DNA from: Haliscomenobacter sp965225875
GTDB taxonomy: Bacteria; Bacteroidota; Bacteroidia; Chitinophagales; Saprospiraceae
Direction of reading: 5' to 3'
DNA length: 64,000 bases
Assembly: GCF_965225875.1 (NCBI RefSeq)
Contig: NZ_CBDDBS010000002.1
Span: 2,480,001 to 2,544,000, forward strand
In this document: positions 1 to 7,951 of the stretch, one piece after another
Layout of the letters: each line of letters opens with the position of its first letter
Position numbering within the stretch: the first letter of the stretch is position 1
Notes under the pieces: generated by a model
Database searches by the model: none
What the model was told of the DNA's origin: nothing
The model's input: the letters and a program-made list of their open reading frames with translations, nothing else
Position numbers and translations under genes: made by a program

Positions 1-935
1 GCTTCGAGCAGGCGACGTTTGAAGGCAATGGCGTCGGCGCGGTTATTCAGGGCTTCCTGGCTGGCTTTGCTTGCATCCACTGCGAAAGCCGGACCAGGAG
101 TTGGTACTTCCAACGCCAGCTTTTCATCACCCCGGTACGAAAGGTGGGTTTTGAGTTGCAATTGGGCCACCTCCGCAGCCTGGGTTGCACTGGCCAGGTC
201 TTTTTGTGCATTCAATACACCCAGTTGCAATTGCAGGATGTCATTTTGTGAAATTTTACCCAAAGCCAACTTCTGATTGGCAATTTTGTACAAGGTATCG
301 CTGCTGCTTAAGTTGGTTTGGGCAATTTGCAAATTGACCTGTGCAATCAGCAGATTGAAATAATACACCGTGGCGTCGAGGGCCACTTGTTCCATGTTTT
401 CAAGGTATTGCTGTTGGCTTTCGTTGTACTGGAGTGGCTCGGTTTGTTTGTCCCATTTCCAGAGGTTGAACTGTGAGAGGGGTTGCTGGATACCGATGGC
501 AAAAGGAATCCCATTGTACAAGGTGCTGTTTTGGATAAAATTATCAAAACGCTGGAGTTGCTTTTGGGCAAAAACGGTGCCTCCCGTGCGCGAAATCCTT
601 TGGCTCAGTTCGAGGTTGAGCGAAGAATTGTTGTAGGAAACGGGCAAAAAAGCAATATTGCCATCGGGCTGCGTCACTTCTAAAAAGGAGCGGGTGAAGC
701 TGGGCAATGAGCCCCTCAAGCTCAATTGGGGCTTGAAATCAGACTGATAACTGCGCCAGCGCCAGTAGGCGGTTTCTTTTTGGGTAGCGGCCTGTTTGGC
801 TGAAATGGATTGGCCACGCGCCAGTTCAACGGCTGCGTCCAGGCGCAAGGCACGTGTAGGTGCCTGCGCAACGGACCAGCAATGGGCCATGCTCCCCAAA
901 AAAAGTAAAAACAGTCGGGTGATTGATACACGCAT
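1..935 (-). CDS. TolC-family outer membrane efflux protein, C-terminally truncated by window edge
   Basis: Reading the minus strand from the ATG at 935 gives a continuous frame of about 311 codons to the window edge. It begins with a signal peptide (a hydrophobic LFLLFLGSMA stretch, cleavage likely after VAQA) and continues with long amphipathic, Gln/Ala/Leu-rich helices typical of the TolC periplasmic tunnel. Examples are the stretch around LNLELSQRIS and the helix IAQVNLQIAQTNLSSSDTLY. Such proteins form trimeric outer-membrane channels that connect to an inner-membrane pump through an adaptor. The adaptor gene ends only 5 bp upstream (941), so the two are almost certainly co-transcribed. 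The C-terminal part is outside the window. Family assignment is firm; the substrate is unknown. Confidence 0.85.
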   Translation of the reverse strand, partial: MRVSITRLFLLFLGSMAHCWSVAQAPTRALRLDAAVELARGQSISAKQAATQKETAYWRWRSYQSDFKPQLSLRGSLPSFTRSFLEVTQPDGNIAFLPVSYNNSSLNLELSQRISRTGGTVFAQKQLQRFDNFIQNSTLYNGIPFAIGIQQPLSQFNLWKWDKQTEPLQYNESQQQYLENMEQVALDATVYYFNLLIAQVNLQIAQTNLSSSDTLYKIANQKLALGKISQNDILQLQLGVLNAQKDLASATQAAEVAQLQLKTHLSYRGDEKLALEVPTPGPAFAVDASKASQEALNNRADAIAFKRRLLE

Positions 936-940
936 GGGTA

Positions 941-2188
941 TTAAGGTTTCAGGGTGATTTCACGGAGGTGTTCAAAACGGCTCAGGTCGCTGACGATGAC
1001 TTTCTCGCCGGGGCGAATCCCATTTTTGATTTCTACATAATCGAAGTTGGACAAGCCCACTTCAATTTCGCGGCGCCGGGCAATGCCATTTTCTAGCACA
1101 AAAACGGTTTGGCGCTTTTTGCCATTGAAGGCAGGGCCATTGGCTACCCGCACCGATTGTTTGGAATCGCTAGTGACTACAAAAATTTCCACTTTCATAC
1201 TCGGGCGCAGAATGGCGTTTTGGGCGTCGTCGAGTTGTACCGAAAACTGTACCACGTCATTTTCAACCGCAGGCTTGATTTGGGTGATCATCCCGCGCAG
1301 GTCGGTTTCATTGACCCGCACGATCACGGGCAGCCCCACTTGTACTTGTTCAGCATAGGCATCAGAGGCGGAACCTTCGATACGGAAACTTTTTAAATCG
1401 GCAATTTTGGCCAGCATCTCGCCTTCATTCACCGTGGTGCCCACCTTGTCGTTGACCCAAGTTAGGACACCCGGGCGGTCAGCCACCATGTCGGCAGTTT
1501 TGAGCTTGTGCTGGAGTTCTTTCATACCCGTTTCTTCGATGCGGACCTGGAGTTCGGATTCGCGCAGGTTCGTGCTTTTGGCTTGGCGGTTGTAGCGCAC
1601 CTGATTTTCGAGTTTGTCTTTTTCAAGTTCTGAAATTTTCAGGGCATTTTCGGCACGGCTGACGTCTTCCTGGGTACGGCCACCTACTTTGAACAAGCGG
1701 CGGGTATCTTCCAATTCGGCTTTTTGGCGATTGATGCTAAGGCCTTTGATCTGGTTATCGAGTTCTGCATCGAGTGCATCTTTTTCCAGTTGGTACTTCA
1801 ATTTTTCTACGCCGTTGCGTTTGAGTTCCAGCTGGTCCTTCAGTTTTTCGAGTTCGATGAGGGACAGGGATTTGTCGAGCACCAGGATTTGTTGCCCTGG
1901 CCGAACCGATGCGCCGGGGCTGAGTAATACCTGTTTGACACTTGCTCGAATCGGGCTGGCGAGTACTTGTTCAAATGCCGGGATGACCTCCCCACTGGCG
2001 GTCAAGGTGTTTTCGACGCTGCCCAACTCGGCTACGGCTATCCGGAGTTCGGATGTACGGATGTTGGTGCGTAGAATTTTGCTGAGCAGAAAATAGGCTC
2101 CACCGAGCACGAGGATGCCTACGAGGGCGAAGCCCCAGCCTTTGAAGCGTTGTTTGCGGATGATTTCGGGTGCGAGTTCACGATCCAT
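941..2188 (-). CDS. HlyD/RND-type periplasmic adaptor (membrane fusion protein)
   Basis: A 415-residue protein with one N-terminal membrane anchor (about residues 19-36). The first half of a lipoyl-like domain follows (around 50-105, with SPIRASVKQVLLSPGASVRPGQ). A long charged coiled-coil hairpin spans about 110-230, then the second lipoyl half (GVLTWVNDKVGTTVNEGEML) and a beta-barrel/membrane-proximal domain ending GEKVIVSDLSRFEHLREI. This layout is that of adaptors linking an inner-membrane ABC or RND pump to TolC. It sits directly upstream of the TolC gene ending at the left edge. No pump gene is next to it on the upstream side: the opposite-strand tandem repeat lies there. The pump is therefore probably beyond the left edge, and the transport substrate cannot be told. 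Confidence 0.88.
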   Translation of the reverse strand: MDRELAPEIIRKQRFKGWGFALVGILVLGGAYFLLSKILRTNIRTSELRIAVAELGSVENTLTASGEVIPAFEQVLASPIRASVKQVLLSPGASVRPGQQILVLDKSLSLIELEKLKDQLELKRNGVEKLKYQLEKDALDAELDNQIKGLSINRQKAELEDTRRLFKVGGRTQEDVSRAENALKISELEKDKLENQVRYNRQAKSTNLRESELQVRIEETGMKELQHKLKTADMVADRPGVLTWVNDKVGTTVNEGEMLAKIADLKSFRIEGSASDAYAEQVQVGLPVIVRVNETDLRGMITQIKPAVENDVVQFSVQLDDAQNAILRPSMKVEIFVVTSDSKQSVRVANGPAFNGKKRQTVFVLENGIARRREIEVGLSNFDYVEIKNGIRPGEKVIVSDLSRFEHLREITLKP

Positions 2189-2337
2189 TTTTTTGGCTCT
2201 TTTGTAAGAGTAAAAGCCAAAGGTATGCCAAAATTAAGTTGTTGATTTTGAGTTAATTATTTTCGACTTAAAAGTGAAAATTGTGCGATTTCGCACTTTG
2301 GGGTGTAGAAGCGCACTGGCGGGTTGGTGAGAAAAAA

Positions 2338-2511
2338 CGGGCTATGCCCAGTTTTGGGGGAATGTCGCCCTTTCAGGGCTTATTTGCGGAGTGTAACCGA
2401 AGGGAATTAGTTGCGTTATTCAACCGGGCTATGCCCAGTTTTTGGGAGATGCCGCCCTTTCAGGGCTTATTTGCTGAGTTGTAATCTGAGGGGATTAATT
2501 ACCTTATTCAA
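2338..2511. repeat. Tandem pair of ~87-bp palindrome-containing repeats
   Basis: Two adjacent copies (2338-2423 and 2425-2511) share CGGGCTATGCCCAGTTTT at the left, then CGCCCTTTCAGGGCTTATTT, and end in TTATTCAA. Each copy contains two small palindromes (GGGCTATGCCC and GCCCTTTCAGGGC). The copies differ at scattered positions. Nothing in the repeat looks coding. Together with flanks it fills the 341-bp gap 2189-2529 between the adaptor gene and the lipoprotein gene, which holds no other recognisable feature. Repeats containing these palindromes occur widely in environmental bacterial genomes as non-coding dispersed elements (from memory, not checked). Confidence 0.8.
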
Positions 2512-2529
2512 TTTGTCAAACTAAAATTT

Positions 2530-3537
2530 ATGCGACCATATTTATATCATCTGGTAGTGGGGTGCTTTGGGGTGTTTTCCATTGTGGGTTGTCAGCAAAA
2601 CGCAGCACCAGTTGACGAAAATGCCCGGCCAATGACATACAGTGAAAAGCAGTTGGAAAGTTTTTTGGATAGTGTAGGGCGTTTGCCGATTGAACCGATG
2701 GTGAAGGAAGCAAGGCATTATTCGGATTCGGTGTTTTATGGGATACAGCCATTGGCAGTAAGCTGGAGTGAAGAAGACTTTAGCCGCTTACTGAAAGAGG
2801 CAAAAAAAGGATGGGTAAGCGAAAGTCTGGCCCAAAAATACCATTTGAACTACCAAAAAGAAATGCTTCATGAAGGGAAACTCCCAGCCGAATCGTTCAT
2901 TTTTAACATCCAAAAAGGTGAATTCGCTTTAAGCTTCGGGCCAGGGGCAAGTTGGGGTGCCGAAGTTTATTTTTTCCAAAACTCTCGCTGTATAGCAAAA
3001 CAACATATTGAGCATCGCTACGGCTTGGAGATAGAACATTACGTAGATGAAGCAGGCAAAACGGTAATATATTACAAGGAAAATTTTGCTAGTGGCACCG
3101 GCATCTGGTGGTTTGATTATTACTTTTATCGGTATGAAGAGGGTGAGCTATTGCCTGTTTTGAGCGAGTTACAAAATGGGAATTTATCGATGATTCCAGC
3201 ATACCGCAGCAAATGGTTGGAATCAACAATCATCGACACGAAGCCACTTACTTTGAAGATGGTGTATTACGTATCTGGTGAAAATGGAGAGTACATCATC
3301 AATGACTCTACCAATGTGCAGTATCGCTGGGACTTAAAAGCCAAGATGCTTAAGGGGGATTACGAGCACTCCAAACTGAGCCAGAATCAAGTTTTGGCCT
3401 ATAATTTGGGTACTGGAAATGATCTTTTTTTCATTAGGGCGCATTATGAAAAGCTCAAACAACTGTTGAAGGATAAGCGCAAACGAAAATTGGTGTTCTA
3501 TTTTTTAAACGAAGCAAAAGCGGACTTGCATGACTGA
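2530..3537 (+). CDS. Putative lipoprotein of unknown function
   Basis: A 335-residue protein with a lipoprotein signal sequence: hydrophobic residues 8-20 followed by IVG-Cys21, then a polar Gln/Asn stretch. The mature part is rich in Tyr, Trp and charged residues, and secondary structure looks mixed alpha/beta. I recognise no family. The stop overlaps the start of the downstream phosphatase gene by 8 bp, so the two are probably translationally coupled. It lies just downstream of the 87-bp tandem repeat. Outer or inner membrane location cannot be decided from the sequence. Confidence 0.75.
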   Translation: MRPYLYHLVVGCFGVFSIVGCQQNAAPVDENARPMTYSEKQLESFLDSVGRLPIEPMVKEARHYSDSVFYGIQPLAVSWSEEDFSRLLKEAKKGWVSESLAQKYHLNYQKEMLHEGKLPAESFIFNIQKGEFALSFGPGASWGAEVYFFQNSRCIAKQHIEHRYGLEIEHYVDEAGKTVIYYKENFASGTGIWWFDYYFYRYEEGELLPVLSELQNGNLSMIPAYRSKWLESTIIDTKPLTLKMVYYVSGENGEYIINDSTNVQYRWDLKAKMLKGDYEHSKLSQNQVLAYNLGTGNDLFFIRAHYEKLKQLLKDKRKRKLVFYFLNEAKADLHD

Positions 3538-3880
3538 ACGGCGCAAAATCCTCTTCATCTGCACAGCCAATCGAATGCGCAGCGCGACCGCTGAAAAAAT
3601 CTACCGGGATGACGTTCGTTTTGAAGTGCAATCAGCAGGTACCCATCAGTTGGCAGATCGGGTGTTGGACAAGGACTTGTTGGACTGGGCGGATGCCATT
3701 GTCGTAATGGAAAAGAGCCATCGCAATTTTATCCGAGCAAAATTCCCGGAGTACTATGCGCAGAAAAAAATAGTTTGCCTGTACATTCCCGACGAATATG
3801 CCTTTATGGATGAAAGCTTGATTGTACTGTTGCGGAATAAATTTGAAGACGTGTATCAACGGGGGCTACTGGGTAGGTAA
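3530..3880 (+). CDS. Small predicted protein-tyrosine phosphatase (COG4551-like)
   Basis: A 116-residue protein carrying the phosphatase loop C-x5-R-S near the N-terminus (LFICTANRMRSATAE, Cys at about residue 11). The Asn at the fourth loop position matches low-molecular-weight tyrosine phosphatases. It is shorter than classical LMW-PTPs (about 150 residues) and matches the compact family annotated as predicted protein tyrosine phosphatase. A general-acid Asp may be in YIPDEYAFMD near residue 85. It is expected to be cytoplasmic and to dephosphorylate phosphotyrosine. Translation likely couples to the upstream lipoprotein through an 8-bp overlap. The substrate is unknown. Confidence 0.75.
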   Translation: MTERRKILFICTANRMRSATAEKIYRDDVRFEVQSAGTHQLADRVLDKDLLDWADAIVVMEKSHRNFIRAKFPEYYAQKKIVCLYIPDEYAFMDESLIVLLRNKFEDVYQRGLLGR

Positions 3881-3932
3881 GCATCATGAGGAAGCTGAAG
3901 TGTTAAAATAATACAAAAAAACATGTTGAGCT

Positions 3933-4703
3933 TCACCCCTTAAACCCAATCAAATTTACCATCCTGCCCGTCACCCCTTTCTCCTTCCTATACGAGAAAA
4001 AGTGTTCATTGTGCAGCACCGTAGAGTAAGGTGAGACTTCAATTTGTTCGGCAGGAACACCCGCGGCCAGCAATTGTGCACGGTTTGCCGCTTTTAAATC
4101 CACAAAATATTTCTGCAATGATTCGTCCCAGCGTTTGTGCTCCGCGGCAAAATGATCCGCCACGTCTGCATTAACCTCAAAGGAACATTCATCGATACAG
4201 GTGCCAATGTAGGCATAACAATGGCCTGGTTTGGTGCCATACTCTTCCTGCATTCGGATGAGCGTTTTGCGCACAATTTCCGCGGCCGTACCGCGCCAGC
4301 CCGCATGAATGGCCGCCACCGCGCGCGTGTGAGGGTCGGCAATGAGGATAGGTGTACAATCGGCGATGGTAACCGTCAAAAAAACATTGGGCATCTGGGT
4401 GATCAAGGCATCGTAGCCATCGGTGCGCCCGGGAGCTTCTACTTTGAGCACGGCATCGCCATGTACCTGATAGGAACTGGCAATCTGCTCGGGTTGAAGC
4501 CCCAGGCTATTGAAAAAAATGCGTCGGTTTTCTGCTACCACTGCCGGGTCGTCCTCAGTAGAAATCCCCACATTCAGGGCAGCATAAGCCCCTTGGCTAA
4601 GCCCCCCGTGTCGGGTGCTTTCCGCAGCAATTAGATCAGGAATGGAAGTAAAAATCAGTGGTTGGAGGTAGCAGTTCCCCGCTAGATTCACCATAAAATC
4701 CAA
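3933..4703 (-). CDS. pgeF: PgeF/YfiH-family laccase-domain protein (purine nucleoside phosphorylase-like)
   Basis: A 256-residue protein with the Cu-oxidase_4/YfiH fold. Recognisable blocks are TRHGGLSQGAYAALNVG near the N-terminus, TIADCTPILI, AAIHAGWRGTAAEIV with the metal-binding His, IGTCIDECSFEV with conserved Cys residues, and FFSYRKEKGVTGRMVNLIGF at the C-terminus. In other bacteria the family acts on purine nucleosides (phosphorylase/deaminase activity, as in human LACC1) and corrects misincorporated L-Ser in peptidoglycan precursors (PgeF). It is convergent with the phosphatase gene, and its start lies 7 bp from the stop of the upstream TPR gene, so the two probably form an operon. 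Confidence 0.88.
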   Translation of the reverse strand: MDFMVNLAGNCYLQPLIFTSIPDLIAAESTRHGGLSQGAYAALNVGISTEDDPAVVAENRRIFFNSLGLQPEQIASSYQVHGDAVLKVEAPGRTDGYDALITQMPNVFLTVTIADCTPILIADPHTRAVAAIHAGWRGTAAEIVRKTLIRMQEEYGTKPGHCYAYIGTCIDECSFEVNADVADHFAAEHKRWDESLQKYFVDLKAANRAQLLAAGVPAEQIEVSPYSTVLHNEHFFSYRKEKGVTGRMVNLIGFKG

Positions 4704-4710
4704 TGTACAA

Positions 4711-5646
4711 TTAGTTACTGACGCCTGCTTTTTCGGCAGCTACACTGACGAATTGCAACAAATCGGCAGAAGGCTCCTGAGAAAGCGTCCGCGCTTTGCT
4801 GGCAGCCTGGAAAGCTTCTTTGTACTTCCCAATGCCATAAAGTGCCCGACCGTAATTGTAAAAAGCAGTGGATTGCCATGCAGCGTTGGAGTCCTCCGCT
4901 TTGAAGGTCTTGTTGGTCACCAGTTTGAGCTCAAATTCTGCCTTGGCAAATTCGTTGAGCTCCACGTGGCACTCTCCTTTCATCCGGCGAGCCCGCCAGT
5001 GGATCGGTTGGTGTGGAATCGAAGTTCTGATGGCCATATCCAAGTCAGCAGCAGCAGCAGCGTAGTTCTTCTGGTGTAAATTCACGATGGCGCGCCCCAT
5101 GTAGGCGTCGGGGCTATGTGGATAGATATCAATACTCTTGGTGAAATCGTACAGGGCATCACCAACGTTGCCCAATTTGTAGTTGACGTACCCTCTCCGC
5201 TCGTAAGCTAAAGCGTTGCGGGTGTATTTTTCGATGGCGCTGCTCAGTGCGTCTTTGGCTTCACTTTGTTGCCCTTGAGTCAGGAGTTCACGCCCACGGA
5301 GGAAGGACTGAACCGCGGATTTGTCACCTTTGGGTTCAATAAATGCATGCTCTACCAGCGCACCATTGTCCAATTTCCAGGCCCCAATATTGCCTGCAAT
5401 GGCATATTGAGCGATGGTATCCAACAGGTGTACGGTATTGCGCCAGGATTTTTCGGCAGCGGTGTTGATGATGCTACGAGGAACGTCGAGCATACTTTTT
5501 TCCGAGATAAAAACCTCCTCGGGTTTCAGCAGGATGTCGTTTTTGTAATATGTTTCTGCACGTTGCAAAAACATATTGAGTGCGAGCTCAAATGTTCTGT
5601 CGGATCCGAACTCCAGATGACCGGACAGGATGATTTTGAATAACAT
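4711..5646 (-). CDS. Tetratricopeptide-repeat protein
   Basis: A 311-residue protein. The C-terminal two-thirds (from about residue 118) holds TPR-like helical pairs, for example ALSSAIEKYTRNALAYERRG, ALYDFTKSIDIYPHSPDAYM and AAAADLDMAIRTS, ending in a final pair around NYGRALYGIGKYKEAFQAA. The first 110 residues are not TPR and are not recognised. There is no signal peptide, so it is probably a cytoplasmic scaffold. It is followed at 7 bp by pgeF. No promoter with a good -7 box is evident in the 540-bp region upstream. Confidence 0.75.
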   Translation of the reverse strand: MLFKIILSGHLEFGSDRTFELALNMFLQRAETYYKNDILLKPEEVFISEKSMLDVPRSIINTAAEKSWRNTVHLLDTIAQYAIAGNIGAWKLDNGALVEHAFIEPKGDKSAVQSFLRGRELLTQGQQSEAKDALSSAIEKYTRNALAYERRGYVNYKLGNVGDALYDFTKSIDIYPHSPDAYMGRAIVNLHQKNYAAAAADLDMAIRTSIPHQPIHWRARRMKGECHVELNEFAKAEFELKLVTNKTFKAEDSNAAWQSTAFYNYGRALYGIGKYKEAFQAASKARTLSQEPSADLLQFVSVAAEKAGVSN

Positions 5647-6186
5647 TTTGCTGAGTTTTGAAAGCCTCTTTTAAATATGGTTGCTTACTGTTCAATTGCT
5701 TCCCTTGAAAAAATCACTCGGTACATACACAATAGGTAATGCACTACACCAACTGCACAAGCTCAAAATGCGTTAAAGGTGTTCTCGTCAATTCCAAAAG
5801 TACGTCATTACTCGATCGCAGTGCTTCAACAGGCGATAGGGTTCACACACTTCAGAAAAAACCAAAAGCAAATAAAAAATCTAGTGGTCTCAAGAAAAAA
5901 TCCCGCTGGTAGCCTTAGGATGCTACACTTCAACTGCACAAATAGGAAAATCGCTGAGTTATTTCAGCGACGTGAGGATAAAGGTCGCGACTTTCAGCAA
6001 ACAATACAATCTTTTTCTTTTTATTTTTTTAAACTTTACTTAACAATGACATAAATATGACCGAGTAGAATTTTGGAAAAAACACCGAAGAATATTGTTG
6101 GAAAGGGCAAAGAAATGGATGCGACTATTCTTAATCTGTATTGTTGGAATTGGCGGAATAAAATTCGGTGAAAAAAATTAATTCAA
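5647..6186. other. 540-bp intergenic region without a recognised gene
   Basis: No convincing coding region is seen on either strand. The open frames present have no family resemblance and poor composition. The region holds one short perfect inverted repeat at 5951-5970 (TCGCTGA, six-base loop, TCAGCGA) and A/T-rich stretches near 6005-6180. It separates the TPR gene (reading left) from the 3' end of the radical SAM gene (also reading left). It should therefore contain the terminator of the latter and the promoter of the former, but neither is clear. Confidence 0.5.
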
Positions 6187-7176
6187 CTAAGCCCAAATCT
6201 TACAACCCTCCGTACAATTGGTACAAATGTCAATTTTATCCCGGCCTTTTAGGAGCTGTTGCCGAAATTCCCGATAAGGTTGTTGTTGCCATACCTCACG
6301 AAGGGATTGCTCCTGAAGATTACCCATGCGGTATTGGGCATCTTTGTCAAAACAGCAAGGCACGACCACTCCATCCCAGGTGATCACACAGGCGTGCCAC
6401 AATTTCCAACAGTGATTGAGCAATTGGTTTTTGATGCGGTAGCTTCCATCGGCTTGTTTGCGGTAGCGGGAGTAGCGATCCTGGTTTGGGATAAGGGGGC
6501 TTCCTTGGGCGTAATCGTAAATCTGGGCCGTTTTTAACCTAACCTCATCGATGCCAATTTCTTCGGCCAGTTTGTAAATTTCTGGAATTTGGTGCTCGTT
6601 GGGGCGAACCACCAGAAATTGAAAAATCAGGTGCGGCGTTTTTGACTTCAACTCTTTTTTCCACTTCACCACATTGCGGGCTCCTTGGAGCACCACTTCC
6701 AGTTTCCCACTTTTGCGGTATTGCTCATACACTTCCTGGGTGCTGCCATCCACTGAAATGATCAGCCGATCAAGCCCGGATTCAATGGTTTTCCGGGCAT
6801 TTTCTTCATTCAAAAAGTGGCCGTTGGTGGAGGTAATGGTATAGATGCCGCGCTGGGAGGCGTATTGCACCATGCCCAAAAAATCGGGATTGATGTAGGG
6901 CTCGCCCTGGAAATAGAAGATCAGGAAGGAGAGATCGCGGTGGAGGTCATCGATGGTTTTTCGAAAAAAATCGGAGCGCAAGTTTCCCGTGGGCCGGGAA
7001 AAAGCCCGCAAGCCGCTGGGACACTCGGGGCAACGCAAATTACAAGCCGTAGTTGGCTCAATAGAAATGCTGAAAGGGACACCCCATTGAATTGGTTTTT
7101 GAAGCAGGCGACTCAGGTAATAAGAACTCAGCACCTTTGTCGCATTCCAAATTTTCCGTGGGGTGACCCTTAGCAT
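6187..7176 (-). CDS. Radical SAM/SPASM-domain protein
   Basis: A 329-residue protein with the radical SAM cluster motif Cys45-x3-Cys49-x2-Cys52 (TTACNLRCPECPSG). A glycine-containing block follows (YFQGEPYINPDF), then ISVDGSTQEVYEQYRKSGK. The C-terminal SPASM-type Cys set is spread over HCWKLWHAC, VVVPCCFDKDAQYRMGNL and DICTNCTEGC. SPASM proteins use extra FeS clusters to modify peptides or cofactors. The N-terminus (LSSYYLSRLLQKPIQWGVP) is typical of Bacteroidota members. No precursor peptide is visible nearby. The gene starts 10 bp after the OmpH gene, so the two are likely co-transcribed. The substrate is unknown. Confidence 0.85.
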   Translation of the reverse strand: MLRVTPRKIWNATKVLSSYYLSRLLQKPIQWGVPFSISIEPTTACNLRCPECPSGLRAFSRPTGNLRSDFFRKTIDDLHRDLSFLIFYFQGEPYINPDFLGMVQYASQRGIYTITSTNGHFLNEENARKTIESGLDRLIISVDGSTQEVYEQYRKSGKLEVVLQGARNVVKWKKELKSKTPHLIFQFLVVRPNEHQIPEIYKLAEEIGIDEVRLKTAQIYDYAQGSPLIPNQDRYSRYRKQADGSYRIKNQLLNHCWKLWHACVITWDGVVVPCCFDKDAQYRMGNLQEQSLREVWQQQPYREFRQQLLKGRDKIDICTNCTEGCKIWA

Positions 7177-7186
7177 GTTGTCCTTC

Positions 7187-7696
7187 TTATTGGATGCCCA
7201 GTTTGGCTTTGATCACCGGAAACAAGTCTTCCGAGTCTTTAGCAAACAAAATGGCGTTGAAAGAGCTGGTGTCAAAAACCATGGCAAAGCCTTTTTCTTT
7301 GGCCGTGTCTTCAATTGCTTTGTTGACCCGATCCAAAATTGGTTTTAACAATGCCTCCCGCTTGTCCGAGATTTGTTTGCGCACCGCTTCTTCATACGAT
7401 TGAATAGCCGTTTGTTCAGCTTCCAATTGGGCTTGTCTTTCCTGGAGTTTGGCCGGAGAAAAGTTCCCAGATTGTTGATCCTTCAAAAAGGCCAAATACC
7501 CGTCCTTGAGCTTGGTGCTCATTTCTTCGCCTTTCGTGACCAAGGCTTTTTGGAAATCTTCCAATTGTTTATCTGCGTCTTTAACCGCAGGCATGGCATT
7601 CAGCAAATTGCCATAGTTGAGGTGTCCATACTTTTGAGCTGAAACTGAACCGATTACGGCAAGCAATGCTACAAGAGCCAATGTGATTTTTTTCAT
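7187..7696 (-). CDS. OmpH/Skp-family periplasmic chaperone
   Basis: A 169-residue protein from the ATG at 7696. It has a signal peptide (MKKITLALVALLAVIGSVSA, cleaved before QK), a long charged coiled-coil tentacle (about 45-135) and a C-terminal strand block (ILDRVNKAIEDTAKEKGFAMVFD) as in Skp. Skp chaperones carry outer-membrane proteins across the periplasm. I prefer this start to an in-frame alternative 33 bp upstream. The signal peptide begins here, TAAGGAA precedes it, and a promoter -7 box at 7727-7734 would put the transcript start inside the longer version. It leads an operon with the radical SAM gene. Confidence 0.88.
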   Translation of the reverse strand: MKKITLALVALLAVIGSVSAQKYGHLNYGNLLNAMPAVKDADKQLEDFQKALVTKGEEMSTKLKDGYLAFLKDQQSGNFSPAKLQERQAQLEAEQTAIQSYEEAVRKQISDKREALLKPILDRVNKAIEDTAKEKGFAMVFDTSSFNAILFAKDSEDLFPVIKAKLGIQ

Positions 7697-7726
7697 TTCC
7701 TTAGCAGATTTCAAAATTTTAAGGTG

Positions 7727-7757
7727 CAAAGTTAGACGGAGTATGCAACTCTCCCAA
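7727..7757 (-). promoter_or_regulatory. Predicted Bacteroidota-type promoter of the OmpH gene
   Basis: On the minus strand a TTG (7757-7755) is followed after 20 nt by TAACTTTG (7734-7727), matching the -33 TTTG/TTG and -7 TAnnTTTG consensus. The -7 box lies about 30 bp before the chosen ATG. Inference by motif only. Confidence 0.55.
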
Positions 7758-7951
7758 TTATTAAACGCAGATTCTGTGATAGCGTCACAACACTTAAAGA
7801 GTATCGTTGGTCTTCTGTGGTTGTATCAGGTGCAAACGAAAAACAAAAAACAAAATGTATTTTTTGTTTGACAAAACAAAAAGTTTTTATTTTATTTGCA
7901 TTGTTGTTTTTAAAACAAGCTCCGATTATACAACAGCCGAAACATAAAACT

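Noticed and set aside
2281..2484. Open frame of 67 codons on the plus strand
   Set aside because: It consists almost wholly of the 87-bp palindromic tandem repeat and has no protein-like pattern.
5779..6054. Open frame of 91 codons in the 540-bp gap
   Set aside because: Composition is poor, there is no family resemblance and no plausible promoter; treated as non-coding.
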